DNA of 64,000 bases from assembly GCA_050744865.1 (NCBI GenBank), contig JBOGHW010000091.1:55640-119639 (forward strand), given 5' to 3'. Origin of the DNA: JAKACA01 sp050744865 (GTDB lineage Bacteria; Actinomycetota; Acidimicrobiia; Acidimicrobiales; Bog-793). This document shows positions 41,438 through 50,434 of the stretch, piece after piece (the first letter of the stretch is position 1; every line of letters begins with the position of its first letter). The notes below the pieces were generated by a model, which did not search any database, was not told where the DNA came from, and saw only the letters and a program-made list of their open reading frames with translations. The translations under genes and the position numbers were made by a program.

Positions 41438-43660
41438 CTACGTATCGGCTGAGCGAACCTCACCGGCGGCCGTGGCCAGGACGACCACCGAGCGCCCGCC
41501 GACAGTCAAGTGGTCTCCGCTGCTCAGCTGGGGCGAGTCCGGATCCACGTACCGGTAGGGCGCAGCGTCGCAGGCCGTGTCGATCACGATGGCCCATTGC
41601 GTAGCCTGGTTGACGAGCGGCACGACGAATTCGAGCGGGTCCCAGTAGGCGTTGAGTATCAAGAAGAAGCTCGCGTCCAGCGCCAGCCCCGATCGGCGCC
41701 CCGAGGCCGCCGTGTTGCCGTTGCCGGCGCCAGAGCCAGAGCCTGCCACGCTCGAGCCGTTCAGGAAGACTCCGATTGAGCGGGCAAAGCCGGCTTGCCA
41801 GTCCGCGTCCGACATCTCTTCGCCCGAAGGGGCGAACCACACGATGTCTCTCGTGCCGATGCCGTGGTACGGCCGCCCCTGAAACCAGTGGCGCCTGTGG
41901 AACACGCCGTGGCGGCGACGGAGCCCGGTCAGGCGGCGCACGAAGGACAGCAACTCGACGTCGGCTGCCTCCCAGTCGATCCATGACACTGGGTTGTCCT
42001 GGCAATAAGCGTTGTTGTTGCCCGACTGGCTGCGCCCCAGCTCGTCTCCGGCACACAGCATCGGGACTCCCTGTGAGAGGAAGAGCGTGACCAGGAAGTT
42101 CCGCTGCTGCCGGTGCCGCAGAGTCAGGATCGCAGGATCCTCGGTCGGGCCTTCTGTCCCGCAGTTCCACGAGCGGTTGTCGTTGGTGCCGTCGCGGTTG
42201 TCCTCGCCGTTGTCCTCGTTGTGCTTGTCCTCGTAGGCAACGAGGTCGGCCAGGGTGTAGCCGTCGTGGCTCGTCACGAAGTTGATGCTCGCCCACGGCT
42301 TGCGCCCTGTGTGCTCGTAGAGGTCGGAGCTGCCTGTCAGGCTCGAGGCCAGCTCGGGGATCTTCTGGTCCTCGCCCCGCCAGAAGTCGCGTACGCAGTC
42401 GCGGTAGCGGCCGTTCCACTCCGACCACAGGGGTGGGAAGTTGCCGACCTGGTAGCCGCCTTCGCCAACGTCCCACGGCTCGGCGATGAGCTTCACCTGG
42501 CTGATGACAGGGTCCTGCTGGATGATGTCGAAGAAGGCCGACAGCCTGTCAACTTCGTGGAGCGTGCGAGCCAGCGTCGCCGCCAAGTCGAAACGAAAGC
42601 CGTCCACATGCATCTCCAACACCCAATAGCGCAGGCTGTCCATCATCAGCTGGAGGACATGCGGGTGCCGCACGTTGAGCGTGTTGCCTGTGCCCGTGTA
42701 GTCCACGTAGTAGCGCAGGTCGGCGGGGTCGAGCCTGTAGTAAGCGGGGTTGTCTATGCCTTTGCAGGACAGTGTCGGCCCGAGGTGGTTTCCCTCGGCC
42801 GTGTGGTTGTAGACGACGTCGAGCAGCACTTCTATCCCCGCCGAGTGCATGGTCTTCACGAGTTGCTTGAACTCCTGCACCTGCTGGCCAAGCTGACCCG
42901 TCGCCGAGTACTGATTGTGCGGCGCCAGGTAGCAGATCGAGTTGTAGCCCCAGTAGTTCCTGAGCCCTCGTTCCAGCAGGGCGGCATCGTGCACGAACTG
43001 GTGGACCGGCTGCAGCTCGACGGCCGTGACGCCTAGCGACTGCAGGTGCTCGATGACGGGATCAGTGCACAAGCCGGCGTACGTGCCCCGCAGCGGCAGT
43101 GGCACTGCCGGGTGCCTGGCGGTGAACCCCTTCACGTGCATCTCGTACACCGACGTCTTGTGCCACGGCGTCTCGGGCGACCTGTCGTTGCCCCAGTCGA
43201 AGTACGGGCTGACAACGACGTTCTTCGGCATCGATGGGGCGCTGTCAGCTCGGCTGATGCGAGTCTCGTCGGCTTGCTGGTGCCCATAGAGCGATGCGTT
43301 CCAGATGACCGAGCCATCGACCGCCTTGCCGTATGGATCGAGCAGCAGCTTCGCCGGGTTGCAACGGAATCCCTGGGCTGGCCGCCAGGGCCCGTTGACG
43401 CGGAAACCGTAGCGCTGGCCGGGACCGACGCCGGCCAGGTAACCGTGGTGAACGTGGGCCGTCTCCTCGGGCAGCAAGCAGCGGCTTTCCCGGCCCGAGT
43501 CGTCGAACAGGCAGAGCTCGACTTGCTCGGCCAGCTCGGAGAAGAGAGAGAAGTTGGTCCCGATGCCGTCGTAAGTAGCCCCGAGCGGGTACGGCCGCCC
43601 GGTGTTGACCTCGACTCGCGCTTGTCGGGACGGCCGCGTCCATCCTGCCCTCGATTGCAT
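41438..43660 (-). CDS. glgX: Glycogen debranching enzyme GlgX / TreX type
   Basis: A 740-residue GH13_11 isoamylase-type enzyme. The N-terminal CBM48 domain (TGRPYPLGATYDGIGTNFSL) leads into the catalytic barrel with NYWGYNSICYLAPHNQYS, LLDVVYNHTAEGNHLGPTLS, nucleophile in VDGFRFDLAATLAR, acid Glu in KLIAEPWDVGEGGYQVG and VTSHDGYTLADLVAYEDKHN. It removes alpha-1,6 branches, supplying linear glucan for MalQ or for trehalose formation. The ATG at 43660 is chosen because upstream the frame runs into the divergent FO synthase gene. It converges on glgB with a 19-bp gap and no clear terminator between. Confidence 0.94.
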   Translation of the reverse strand: MQSRAGWTRPSRQARVEVNTGRPYPLGATYDGIGTNFSLFSELAEQVELCLFDDSGRESRCLLPEETAHVHHGYLAGVGPGQRYGFRVNGPWRPAQGFRCNPAKLLLDPYGKAVDGSVIWNASLYGHQQADETRISRADSAPSMPKNVVVSPYFDWGNDRSPETPWHKTSVYEMHVKGFTARHPAVPLPLRGTYAGLCTDPVIEHLQSLGVTAVELQPVHQFVHDAALLERGLRNYWGYNSICYLAPHNQYSATGQLGQQVQEFKQLVKTMHSAGIEVLLDVVYNHTAEGNHLGPTLSCKGIDNPAYYRLDPADLRYYVDYTGTGNTLNVRHPHVLQLMMDSLRYWVLEMHVDGFRFDLAATLARTLHEVDRLSAFFDIIQQDPVISQVKLIAEPWDVGEGGYQVGNFPPLWSEWNGRYRDCVRDFWRGEDQKIPELASSLTGSSDLYEHTGRKPWASINFVTSHDGYTLADLVAYEDKHNEDNGEDNRDGTNDNRSWNCGTEGPTEDPAILTLRHRQQRNFLVTLFLSQGVPMLCAGDELGRSQSGNNNAYCQDNPVSWIDWEAADVELLSFVRRLTGLRRRHGVFHRRHWFQGRPYHGIGTRDIVWFAPSGEEMSDADWQAGFARSIGVFLNGSSVAGSGSGAGNGNTAASGRRSGLALDASFFLILNAYWDPLEFVVPLVNQATQWAIVIDTACDAAPYRYVDPDSPQLSSGDHLTVGGRSVVVLATAAGEVRSADT

Positions 43661-43733
43661 CCCGATCACCCTAGTTGGGCGTGCTTTGCCCGCCAGGGAC
43701 GGCAAGTGCCGAAGCCGCCATAGGGTGTCGGTC

Positions 43734-46115
43734 GTGACTAGGTACCTCGAGCCCGTCCAAGTGGCGGCGCCGGCAAGCAGGAGGCCCACCCACTCTGGCC
43801 CGGTGCCCGCAGCGGCGGCCTGCGATGCCGACCTGTTGGCCATGCCGCTTGGCGACCTCATGGGACGGGCGCGACGCATACGCGACGAACACTTCGGTAC
43901 GCGGGTGACCTTCTCGCCCAAAGTGTTCATACCTCTCACGATGCTTTGCCGCGACAGGTGCGGGTACTGCACTTTCGCCAAGCCGCCAGCTCGGCTGGCG
44001 GCTCCTTACCTGAGCCTGGAGGAGGTGCTCGACTTGGCCGGCAGGGCAGCGGCGGCCGGGTGCCATGAAGCACTGTTCACGCTGGGCGAGAACCCCGAGG
44101 CGCGGTACCCGGTGGCCGCGAGCTGGCTGGAGGCCAATGGCTACTCCTCCACCGTCGACTATCTGGCACGGGCCGCCCAGGCGGTGCGGGACGAGACCGG
44201 GCTGCTCCCGCACGCCAACGCCGGCGCCCTGAGCGATGAGGACCTCTCCAGGTTGCGACCCGTGTCCGCCAGCCAGGGCATGATGATCGAGTCCCTGCGC
44301 GCCGACCTGGCTTGTCACCGGGCGTCGCCCGACAAGACGCCGGAACGGCGCTTGGCCACGCTGGAGGCGGCCGGGCGGCAGCACATTCCGTTCACGACCG
44401 GCATTCTCGTCGGCATCGGCGAGGACAGGGCCGATCGGCTGCTGGCGCTCCGGGCGATCGCCGAGTCGCACGCCCGCCACGGCCACGTCCAAGAGGTGAT
44501 CGTCCAGAACTTCCTGCCAAAGGCCGGCACGTCGATGCACGCCGCCGCTCCTTGCCCTCCAAGCGAGCACCTCTGGTCGATCGCGGCCGCCCGGATCGTC
44601 CTGCCACCGGAGGTGCACGTGCAGGCACCGCCGAACCTGAGCGAGGACTTCGGCCGCCTCCTCGAGGCTGGCATCGACGACTGGGGCGGCGTCTCGCCCG
44701 TGACGGCGGACCACGTCAACCCCGAGCGTGCATGGCCCGCGCTCGACTCGTTGCGGGCGGTCACCGAGGCCAAGGGTCACGTCCTGGCGCCACGCCTGGC
44801 GATCCATCCGGAGTGGGCTGCCGAGCCGGGGCGGTGGCTCGACGCGGAGATGCGCTTCCCTGTGCTCGACTGCTCCGATGCCGAAGCGCTGGCACGTGAC
44901 TCCAGTTGGTGCTCGGGATCCGAGGAGGAGCCGCCGCTCGTCGTGTGGGGGGCACCTCCCTCTACCGGTCGGCCGGTCAAGTCGCTCCGCTCGATGCGTG
45001 GGCGCGTCGCGGGCGTGCTCTCCCGAGTCATGGACGGCGAGGAACCCGGCCTGGCAGAGATCGTCACGCTGTTCTCCGCTCGGGGCCGGGAAGTGAGGGC
45101 CGTGGCCGAGGTCGCCGACGAGCTGCGCCGCCGGACAGTTGGTGACGTAGTCACATTCGTCGCCAACCGCAACATCAATTACACGAACGTGTGCACGTTC
45201 AAGTGCCGTTTCTGTGCGTTCTCGAAAGGACCTCTCTCCCTCAACCTGCGCGGCTCTCCTTACTTGCTGGAGCTCGACGAGATCACCCGGCGCGTGGCCG
45301 AGGCCGAGCAGCAGGGGGCCACGGAGGTCTGCCTGCAGGGCGGTATCCATCCGAGCTTCGACGGGGATTACTACCTCGAGGTGCTGAAGGCGGTCCGCCA
45401 GGCCTCCCAGGCGATCCACATCCACGGCTTCACAGCCCTCGAGGTGCACGAGGGCGCCCGCCGCCTGGGCGAGGATCTGCGCACCTACCTCGAGCGCCTG
45501 AAGGCTGCCGGGCTCAAGACCCTGCCCGGGACGGCGGCCGAGATACTCGACGACGAGGTGAGGGCGATCCTTTGTCCTGACAAGATCGGCACAGACCGCT
45601 GGCTCGAGGTCCACCGCACCGCCCACGCGGTCGGGCTGCGGTCCAACGTGACCATCATGTTCGGGGCGGTCGAGTCCCCGGTGTCCTGGGCACGGCACAT
45701 CGTCAGGACACGGGATCTGCAAAAGGAGACAGGCGGGTTCACCGAGTTCGTCCCGCTCCCCTTCGTCCACATGGCCGCTCCTCTCTACCTGCAGAGGCGC
45801 TCGCGGCGCGGGCCGACGTTCCGCGAGTCGCTGCTAATGCATGCCGTGGGTCGGATCGCCTACCACGGCGCCATCGACAACATCCAGGTCAGCTGGGTGA
45901 AGATGGGTGCCAGCGGGGCCAGGCAGTTGCTGCAGTCTGGCTGCAACGACCTGGGTGGCACGCTGATGGACGAGAACATCTCCCGAGCCGCCGGGGCGAC
46001 TCACGGGCAGGCGATGGACAGATCCGGCTTCTCGGCCATCACCGAGCCCCTCGGACGTCCACTCGAGCAGCGCACCACGTTGTACGGACGGGTGTCTGAG
46101 CCGGTCGGCCGGTGA
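43734..46115 (+). CDS. fbiC: Bifunctional FO synthase (CofG-CofH fusion, FbiC)
   Basis: A 793-residue protein with two radical-SAM modules that make FO, the deazaflavin core of coenzyme F420, from tyrosine and diaminouracil. The CofG half has its cluster cysteines at C72, C76 and C79 (CRDRCGYC); the CofH half has them at C487, C491 and C494 (CTFKCRFC). Also diagnostic are HANAGALSDEDLSRLRPVSA and VCLQGGIHPSFDGDYYLEV. GTG at 43734 is preferred because AGGGTG lies 6 bp upstream; GTG at 43725 is possible. Other F420 genes are not in the window. It overlaps the LOG gene by 4 bp. Confidence 0.94.
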   Translation: MTRYLEPVQVAAPASRRPTHSGPVPAAAACDADLLAMPLGDLMGRARRIRDEHFGTRVTFSPKVFIPLTMLCRDRCGYCTFAKPPARLAAPYLSLEEVLDLAGRAAAAGCHEALFTLGENPEARYPVAASWLEANGYSSTVDYLARAAQAVRDETGLLPHANAGALSDEDLSRLRPVSASQGMMIESLRADLACHRASPDKTPERRLATLEAAGRQHIPFTTGILVGIGEDRADRLLALRAIAESHARHGHVQEVIVQNFLPKAGTSMHAAAPCPPSEHLWSIAAARIVLPPEVHVQAPPNLSEDFGRLLEAGIDDWGGVSPVTADHVNPERAWPALDSLRAVTEAKGHVLAPRLAIHPEWAAEPGRWLDAEMRFPVLDCSDAEALARDSSWCSGSEEEPPLVVWGAPPSTGRPVKSLRSMRGRVAGVLSRVMDGEEPGLAEIVTLFSARGREVRAVAEVADELRRRTVGDVVTFVANRNINYTNVCTFKCRFCAFSKGPLSLNLRGSPYLLELDEITRRVAEAEQQGATEVCLQGGIHPSFDGDYYLEVLKAVRQASQAIHIHGFTALEVHEGARRLGEDLRTYLERLKAAGLKTLPGTAAEILDDEVRAILCPDKIGTDRWLEVHRTAHAVGLRSNVTIMFGAVESPVSWARHIVRTRDLQKETGGFTEFVPLPFVHMAAPLYLQRRSRRGPTFRESLLMHAVGRIAYHGAIDNIQVSWVKMGASGARQLLQSGCNDLGGTLMDENISRAAGATHGQAMDRSGFSAITEPLGRPLEQRTTLYGRVSEPVGR

Positions 46116-47158
46116 CAGCCGGCGAGGAGGCGGCCCCCCTCGCGGTACCCCGTGAGAGCTCCGCTGTTGTCACCGAGCTGCTCGAGCTAGCCCGGGCCAA
46201 GACGAACCGCGACCTGCTGCGGGAGCTGTTCGACGGGGTTCTGGCTCTGGCCGACGGCGTGCCCAGCCGCCTCGACCTCAAGATTGCCGCCTCGGCTTTG
46301 CGCGAGATGTCGGACGCCTTCCATCTGTTCGCACCCTTCCGGGGAATGCCCAAGCTCACCATGTTCGGTTCGGCACGCACGCTCGCCTCCGACCCGCTCT
46401 ACGCCCAGGCCAAGGAGCTGGCCCGGCGCATGGCGAACGCCGGCTGGATCGTGGTGACGGGCGCCGGCCCTGGCATCATGGCGGCCGGGCACGACGGGGC
46501 TGGAGCCGAACACTCACTCGGCGTCGACATACGGCTGCCCTTCGAGTCGGTGTCGCACCCGGGGCTGGCGAGCGAGGGACGCCTAGTGGAGATGAAGTAC
46601 TTCTTCACTCGCAAGCTGATGTTGATGAAGGAATCGACGGCCTTCGCAGTGCTCCCGGGCGGCTTCGGGACTCTCGACGAGGCATTCGAGCTCTTGACGC
46701 TTCTCCAGACGGGCAAGGCGGAGCCCGCGCCGATCGTCCTGCTCGACATCCCGGGCGAGCGCTACTGGGAAGGCTGGGCCGGCTTCGTGGCAGGTGAGGT
46801 CATTCGCCGTGGCCTTGCCAGTGCCGAGGACTCGGCCTTCTTCAAGATCACCGACGACGTCACCGTGGCCGAGGACGAGATCCGGAGCTTCTTCAGGAAC
46901 TACCACTCGCGGCGCTTCGTCGGTCCGGTGATGGTCATGCGCTTGAAGCGAGCACCGACCGATGCCCAGCTGGCGGCGCTCAACAGGGACTTCGCCGACA
47001 TCTGCTCGGCACGCGGTATATGGCGAACCGGCCCGCTGCCCCCTGAGCGGTCCGGCCGCGATCACCTCGACCTGCCTCGGATCGCTCTCGAGCTTGACTT
47101 GAAGATGCAGGGCAGGTTGCGCAGGCTGATCGATGCCGTCAACGCCTTGGCGTGCTAA
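46112..47158 (+). CDS. LOG-family nucleotide-binding protein (long form)
   Basis: A 348-residue Rossmann-like protein. The core (residues 80-270) carries LTMFGSART, VTGAGPGIMAAGHDGA, VEMKYFFTRKLMLMKES and the signature PGGFGTLDEAFELLTLLQ. True LOG enzymes of about 190 residues release cytokinin bases by hydrolysing nucleoside monophosphates; this one adds an N-terminal helical region and a C-terminal part of about 80 residues (RNYHSRRFVGPVMVMRL). The long form is common in actinobacteria and its substrate is not known. GTG at 46112 overlaps the FO synthase stop, implying linked expression. Confidence 0.85.
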   Translation: MTAGEEAAPLAVPRESSAVVTELLELARAKTNRDLLRELFDGVLALADGVPSRLDLKIAASALREMSDAFHLFAPFRGMPKLTMFGSARTLASDPLYAQAKELARRMANAGWIVVTGAGPGIMAAGHDGAGAEHSLGVDIRLPFESVSHPGLASEGRLVEMKYFFTRKLMLMKESTAFAVLPGGFGTLDEAFELLTLLQTGKAEPAPIVLLDIPGERYWEGWAGFVAGEVIRRGLASAEDSAFFKITDDVTVAEDEIRSFFRNYHSRRFVGPVMVMRLKRAPTDAQLAALNRDFADICSARGIWRTGPLPPERSGRDHLDLPRIALELDLKMQGRLRRLIDAVNALAC

Positions 47159-48415
47159 TCAGGCCTGCTCTGCCGCCTGAGGCGCAGCAAAGGCCCGCAC
47201 GGGAGCCGACCTCATATCGCGTATCGACCGCACGCTGAGCGTGACCACCGCCGACACCAGGGCGAAGGCGGCGCCGACGATGAACGTCGGGCGCACGCCG
47301 ATCACGGACGAGACCGGGCCGATGATTGCGAAGCCGATCGGCATGAAGACGAGCGAGCCGAACCAGTCGTAAGCGCTCACCCGGCCCAAGAGCTCCGGCG
47401 GCACCTCGCGCTGCATTGTGGTGTCCCACTGCACTGTGAAAAAGGCCAACGCCACGCCTCCTATCAGCGATCCGCCAGCAATGGCCGCCAGCGGGAGGCG
47501 GTAGGCCAGAGCCAACAAGGGGAAAGGCCAGACGGCCATCGACGCGCAGGCGAACACGAGCGTCCTGTGCACATGGAGGCGGAGCATGATGACCCCGCCC
47601 AACACCGCGCCGGCACCCTGCGCGGCAAGAATTGTTCCCCAGGCCGTCGCACCGCCTAGCGAGTGCTTGGCGATGACGGCCCCGAGCACCATGAACGGCG
47701 CGATGACCAAGACGTTGAACAACGAGGCCTCCACCACGATCACCCAGAGCCAGGTCCGCCCCCAGAACTCGTGCCATCCCTGGCGGAGCTGGTGCGCGAA
47801 GCTCTCCCCGTCGGGCGCCTGCCAGGTCGCGACGCGCATGGCGACAAGCGAGCCGACGCTCACGGCGTAGCTGAGCCCGTCGGCCAGGACGGCCCAGCCC
47901 GGACTGGCGGCGGCCACTATCACGCCGGCTACGGCAGGGCCGACTATGCCGCCAAGCGAGTTGCTGAGGCCGTTGAGGGCGTTCGCCTGGGCACGCCTGT
48001 CATCCGACACGACCTGCTGGATCAAGCCGGTGCTGGCGGGCATGAAGAAGGCTGTGCCCGTGCCGACCAGGGCGGCGAGGACTACGAAGCCCCACAGCGC
48101 CGGGTGTCCGAGCAGGATCCAGGCACCAAGGCCGAGCTCGGCGGCGCAGCGGAGCGAGTCCGCCGCCAGCATGAGGACACGGCGACCCAAGCGGTCAGCC
48201 ACCACCCCTCCCACCAGGGTGAACGCGACGAGAGGGACGGCGCCGGCGGCCAGCACGACACCTACGTCCGAAGCAGAGGCACCATGCCTGGCCAGCACCG
48301 CGAAGGTAACGGCAACCGGGACCATGCCCGAGCCGACTTTCGAAGTGACCTGGCCAGCGAAGTAGAGGCGGAAGTTGCGCTCGCGGAGCGCTCCCAGCCA
48401 ACGCTCCAGCTGCAT
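47159..48415 (-). CDS. Major facilitator superfamily transporter
   Basis: A 418-residue protein with about 12 transmembrane helices. The MFS motif A loop is GGVVADRLGRRVLMLAADSL, and an equivalent of the proline-rich gate GIVGPAVAGVIVA is present in helix 5. The second half starts near residue 215. It resembles Bacillus multidrug/macrolide (MefA/EntS-like) exporters, so a drug or metabolite efflux role is likely but the substrate is open. Its stop abuts that of the LOG gene on the other strand. The 18-bp gap to the upstream small gene suggests one operon with fadD. Confidence 0.88.
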   Translation of the reverse strand: MQLERWLGALRERNFRLYFAGQVTSKVGSGMVPVAVTFAVLARHGASASDVGVVLAAGAVPLVAFTLVGGVVADRLGRRVLMLAADSLRCAAELGLGAWILLGHPALWGFVVLAALVGTGTAFFMPASTGLIQQVVSDDRRAQANALNGLSNSLGGIVGPAVAGVIVAAASPGWAVLADGLSYAVSVGSLVAMRVATWQAPDGESFAHQLRQGWHEFWGRTWLWVIVVEASLFNVLVIAPFMVLGAVIAKHSLGGATAWGTILAAQGAGAVLGGVIMLRLHVHRTLVFACASMAVWPFPLLALAYRLPLAAIAGGSLIGGVALAFFTVQWDTTMQREVPPELLGRVSAYDWFGSLVFMPIGFAIIGPVSSVIGVRPTFIVGAAFALVSAVVTLSVRSIRDMRSAPVRAFAAPQAAEQA

Positions 48416-48433
48416 TGACGAGATGCTAAACGC

Positions 48434-48676
48434 TCAGTCGCCGGTCCCATCCTGATCGGCTGTCTCGGCCCGCAGGCGCTGCAGGATGGAGGCTGCCTTC
48501 ACGACCGCACCCCGGGCCCGGTTGACAAGCTTCTCCTGCTTGGTGGCTTGCAGTGCTGCCTCTTCGGAGCCGTCTTGGAGCCCATCCCTCAGCAGGTCCA
48601 TCGCCAAGTCGCCGAGGCGCTCGACGATGCTCTCGAGCTCGGTGGCGAGCTGGCTGCGGCTGTCGTCTGCGCTCAT
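48434..48676 (-). CDS. Small helical protein of unknown function
   Basis: An 80-residue, wholly helical, charged protein (ATELESIVERLGDLAMDLLR; KLVNRARGAVVKAASILQRL). I recognise no family. Its ATG overlaps the acyl-CoA synthetase stop (ATGA), giving translational coupling, and the MFS gene follows within 20 bp. Coding appears real because the start, overlap and composition agree. A small regulatory or scaffold subunit for the synthetase is a guess. Confidence 0.6.
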   Translation of the reverse strand: MSADDSRSQLATELESIVERLGDLAMDLLRDGLQDGSEEAALQATKQEKLVNRARGAVVKAASILQRLRAETADQDGTGD

Positions 48677-50307
48677 GCCCGCGACGCAGTGGGGCGCTCG
48701 AGGGTGACGACTTCGAGGTCGCCTTTGGCGTAGGCGGCTCGGAGCACCTTCTTGTCGAACTTACCGACGCTCGTCTTGGGCACTTCGCTGATGAACGCCC
48801 AGCGCTCGGGCACCCACCACTTTGCTACTCGACCGGCCAGGAAGTCGGCCAGCGACTGCGGCGCAGCCGTTGCTCCCTCGGCGAGAACCACACAGGCCAA
48901 CGGCCGCTCGTCCCAGCGAGCGTCAGGCACGGCCACCACCGCCGCCTCGAAGATGTCGGCGTGGGACATCAGCTCGTTCTCGAGTTCCACGGACGAGATC
49001 CACTCGCCGCCTGTCTTGATGACGTCCTTGGTCCTGTCGGTGATCGTGAGGTAACCGAGCTCGTCCACCGTGCCGACGTCGCCGGTCCTCAACCACCCTT
49101 CGTTGAATCGCTCCTCGGCAGGGTCGCCGTAGTAGGCGGCGGTCACCCATGGTCCGCGAACCTCGAACTCGCCGACGCTCTGGCCGTCGCGGGGCATCAC
49201 CTCGCCCGACCCGTCGACCACACGCGCCTCGACGCCGAAGGCGACGCGGCCTGCCTTTTGGCGGTACTCCCACACTTCTTCACCGGCCGCTCCGCCTGGA
49301 GGCAGGCTCACCGCCCCGAGCGGGCTCGTCTCGGTCATGCCCCATGCCTGGATGATCGGCACGCCGTAGCGTTCCTGGAAGGTCTGCATGAGAGACAGTG
49401 GCACTGCCGACCCGCCGCACACGATCCGGCTGAACGAAGAGAGATCAGAGTCATGGGCCTGGGCGTAGCGCAGCACTTCGTTCCATATCGTCGGCACGGC
49501 ACCGGCAAACGTAGGCCGCTCGGCTTCGATCATGCGCACCAGCGGCTCGGCCTGCAGATATTGCTTGGGCATCATGAGGGTCGCCCCGGCAAGCCAGGCG
49601 GCATAGGGGATGCCCCAGGCGTTGGCGTGAAACTGCGGTACTACCACAAGGATGCGGTCGGAGCCGGAGATGCCCAGTGTGGCTGCCGACGTACTGGCAA
49701 GGGAATGCAGGTAGGTCGAGCGGTGCGAGTAGGCGACGCCTTTCGGGTTGCCCGTCGTGCCGCTCGTGTAGCACATGGCGGCGGCGTCGCGCTCGTCCAT
49801 CGTCGGCCAGTCGTACTCGCCAGGTTCGCCTTCGATGACTTCCTCGTAAGCCAGGGTCTCACCGAGGCTGGACGTGTCGCCCGACCCCACGACGACGATC
49901 TGCTCCACGCTCGGGCACTCCCCCACAACCCGGGCCAGAGCCGGCGCCAACCCAGCGTCGCAGATGATCACCTTGTCCTGCGCATGACTGATCACGTACT
50001 TCAACTGCTCGGGGAACAGCCGGACGTTGAGGGTGTGGAGCACTGCGCCCATGCTCGGGACGGCCAGGTAGGCCTCAACATGTTCCTGGTGGTTGAAACA
50101 GAAGGTCCCGACTCGATCGCCCCTCTGCACACCGAGGCCGCCGAGGGCATGGGCAAGCTGGGCGACGCGTGGCGCCACTTCGGCGAAGGTCGCCCTGCGG
50201 AAGGACTCGCCCTCGTAGGTCAATATCTCGCTCCGGCCGTGCACCTGCCGGCCGTGGCGAAGGATCTCCCTTACGAGCAAAGGTGAGTCCTGCATCGTGC
50301 TCAGCAT
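48673..50307 (-). CDS. Long- or medium-chain acyl-CoA synthetase (FadD-like)
   Basis: A 544-residue ANL-superfamily adenylating enzyme. The P-loop-like motif is CYTSGTTGNPKGVAYSHRS; the linker motif A region has QAWGMTETSPLGAVS; the hinge and C-terminal domain show GWLRTGDVGTVDELGYLTIT and DRTKDVIKTGGEWISSVELE. The catalytic lysine lies in SVGKFDKKVLR. It makes acyl-CoA from a fatty acid, ATP and CoA. Homology is closest in style to the AlkK/fatty-acid-CoA ligase group. ATG at 50295 (Met5) is an alternative start. It is divergent from the GGDEF-EAL gene. Confidence 0.92.
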   Translation of the reverse strand: MLSTMQDSPLLVREILRHGRQVHGRSEILTYEGESFRRATFAEVAPRVAQLAHALGGLGVQRGDRVGTFCFNHQEHVEAYLAVPSMGAVLHTLNVRLFPEQLKYVISHAQDKVIICDAGLAPALARVVGECPSVEQIVVVGSGDTSSLGETLAYEEVIEGEPGEYDWPTMDERDAAAMCYTSGTTGNPKGVAYSHRSTYLHSLASTSAATLGISGSDRILVVVPQFHANAWGIPYAAWLAGATLMMPKQYLQAEPLVRMIEAERPTFAGAVPTIWNEVLRYAQAHDSDLSSFSRIVCGGSAVPLSLMQTFQERYGVPIIQAWGMTETSPLGAVSLPPGGAAGEEVWEYRQKAGRVAFGVEARVVDGSGEVMPRDGQSVGEFEVRGPWVTAAYYGDPAEERFNEGWLRTGDVGTVDELGYLTITDRTKDVIKTGGEWISSVELENELMSHADIFEAAVVAVPDARWDERPLACVVLAEGATAAPQSLADFLAGRVAKWWVPERWAFISEVPKTSVGKFDKKVLRAAYAKGDLEVVTLERPTASRA

Positions 50308-50434
50308 TGCGAGCCTCCCTAGTAACTAGACGTCATGTCGGCACGCCACCGTGCGATCGCTGGTCACGCTGCAGCCTACGGCCGGTAGTGGATATGCTGC
50401 CTGTAGTCGCGAGGGGGTGAAGGGGGTATATCGG

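Noticed and set aside
43671..45770. A 699-codon open frame on the minus strand
   Set aside because: Antisense to the FO synthase, whose radical-SAM motifs are intact in the plus frame.
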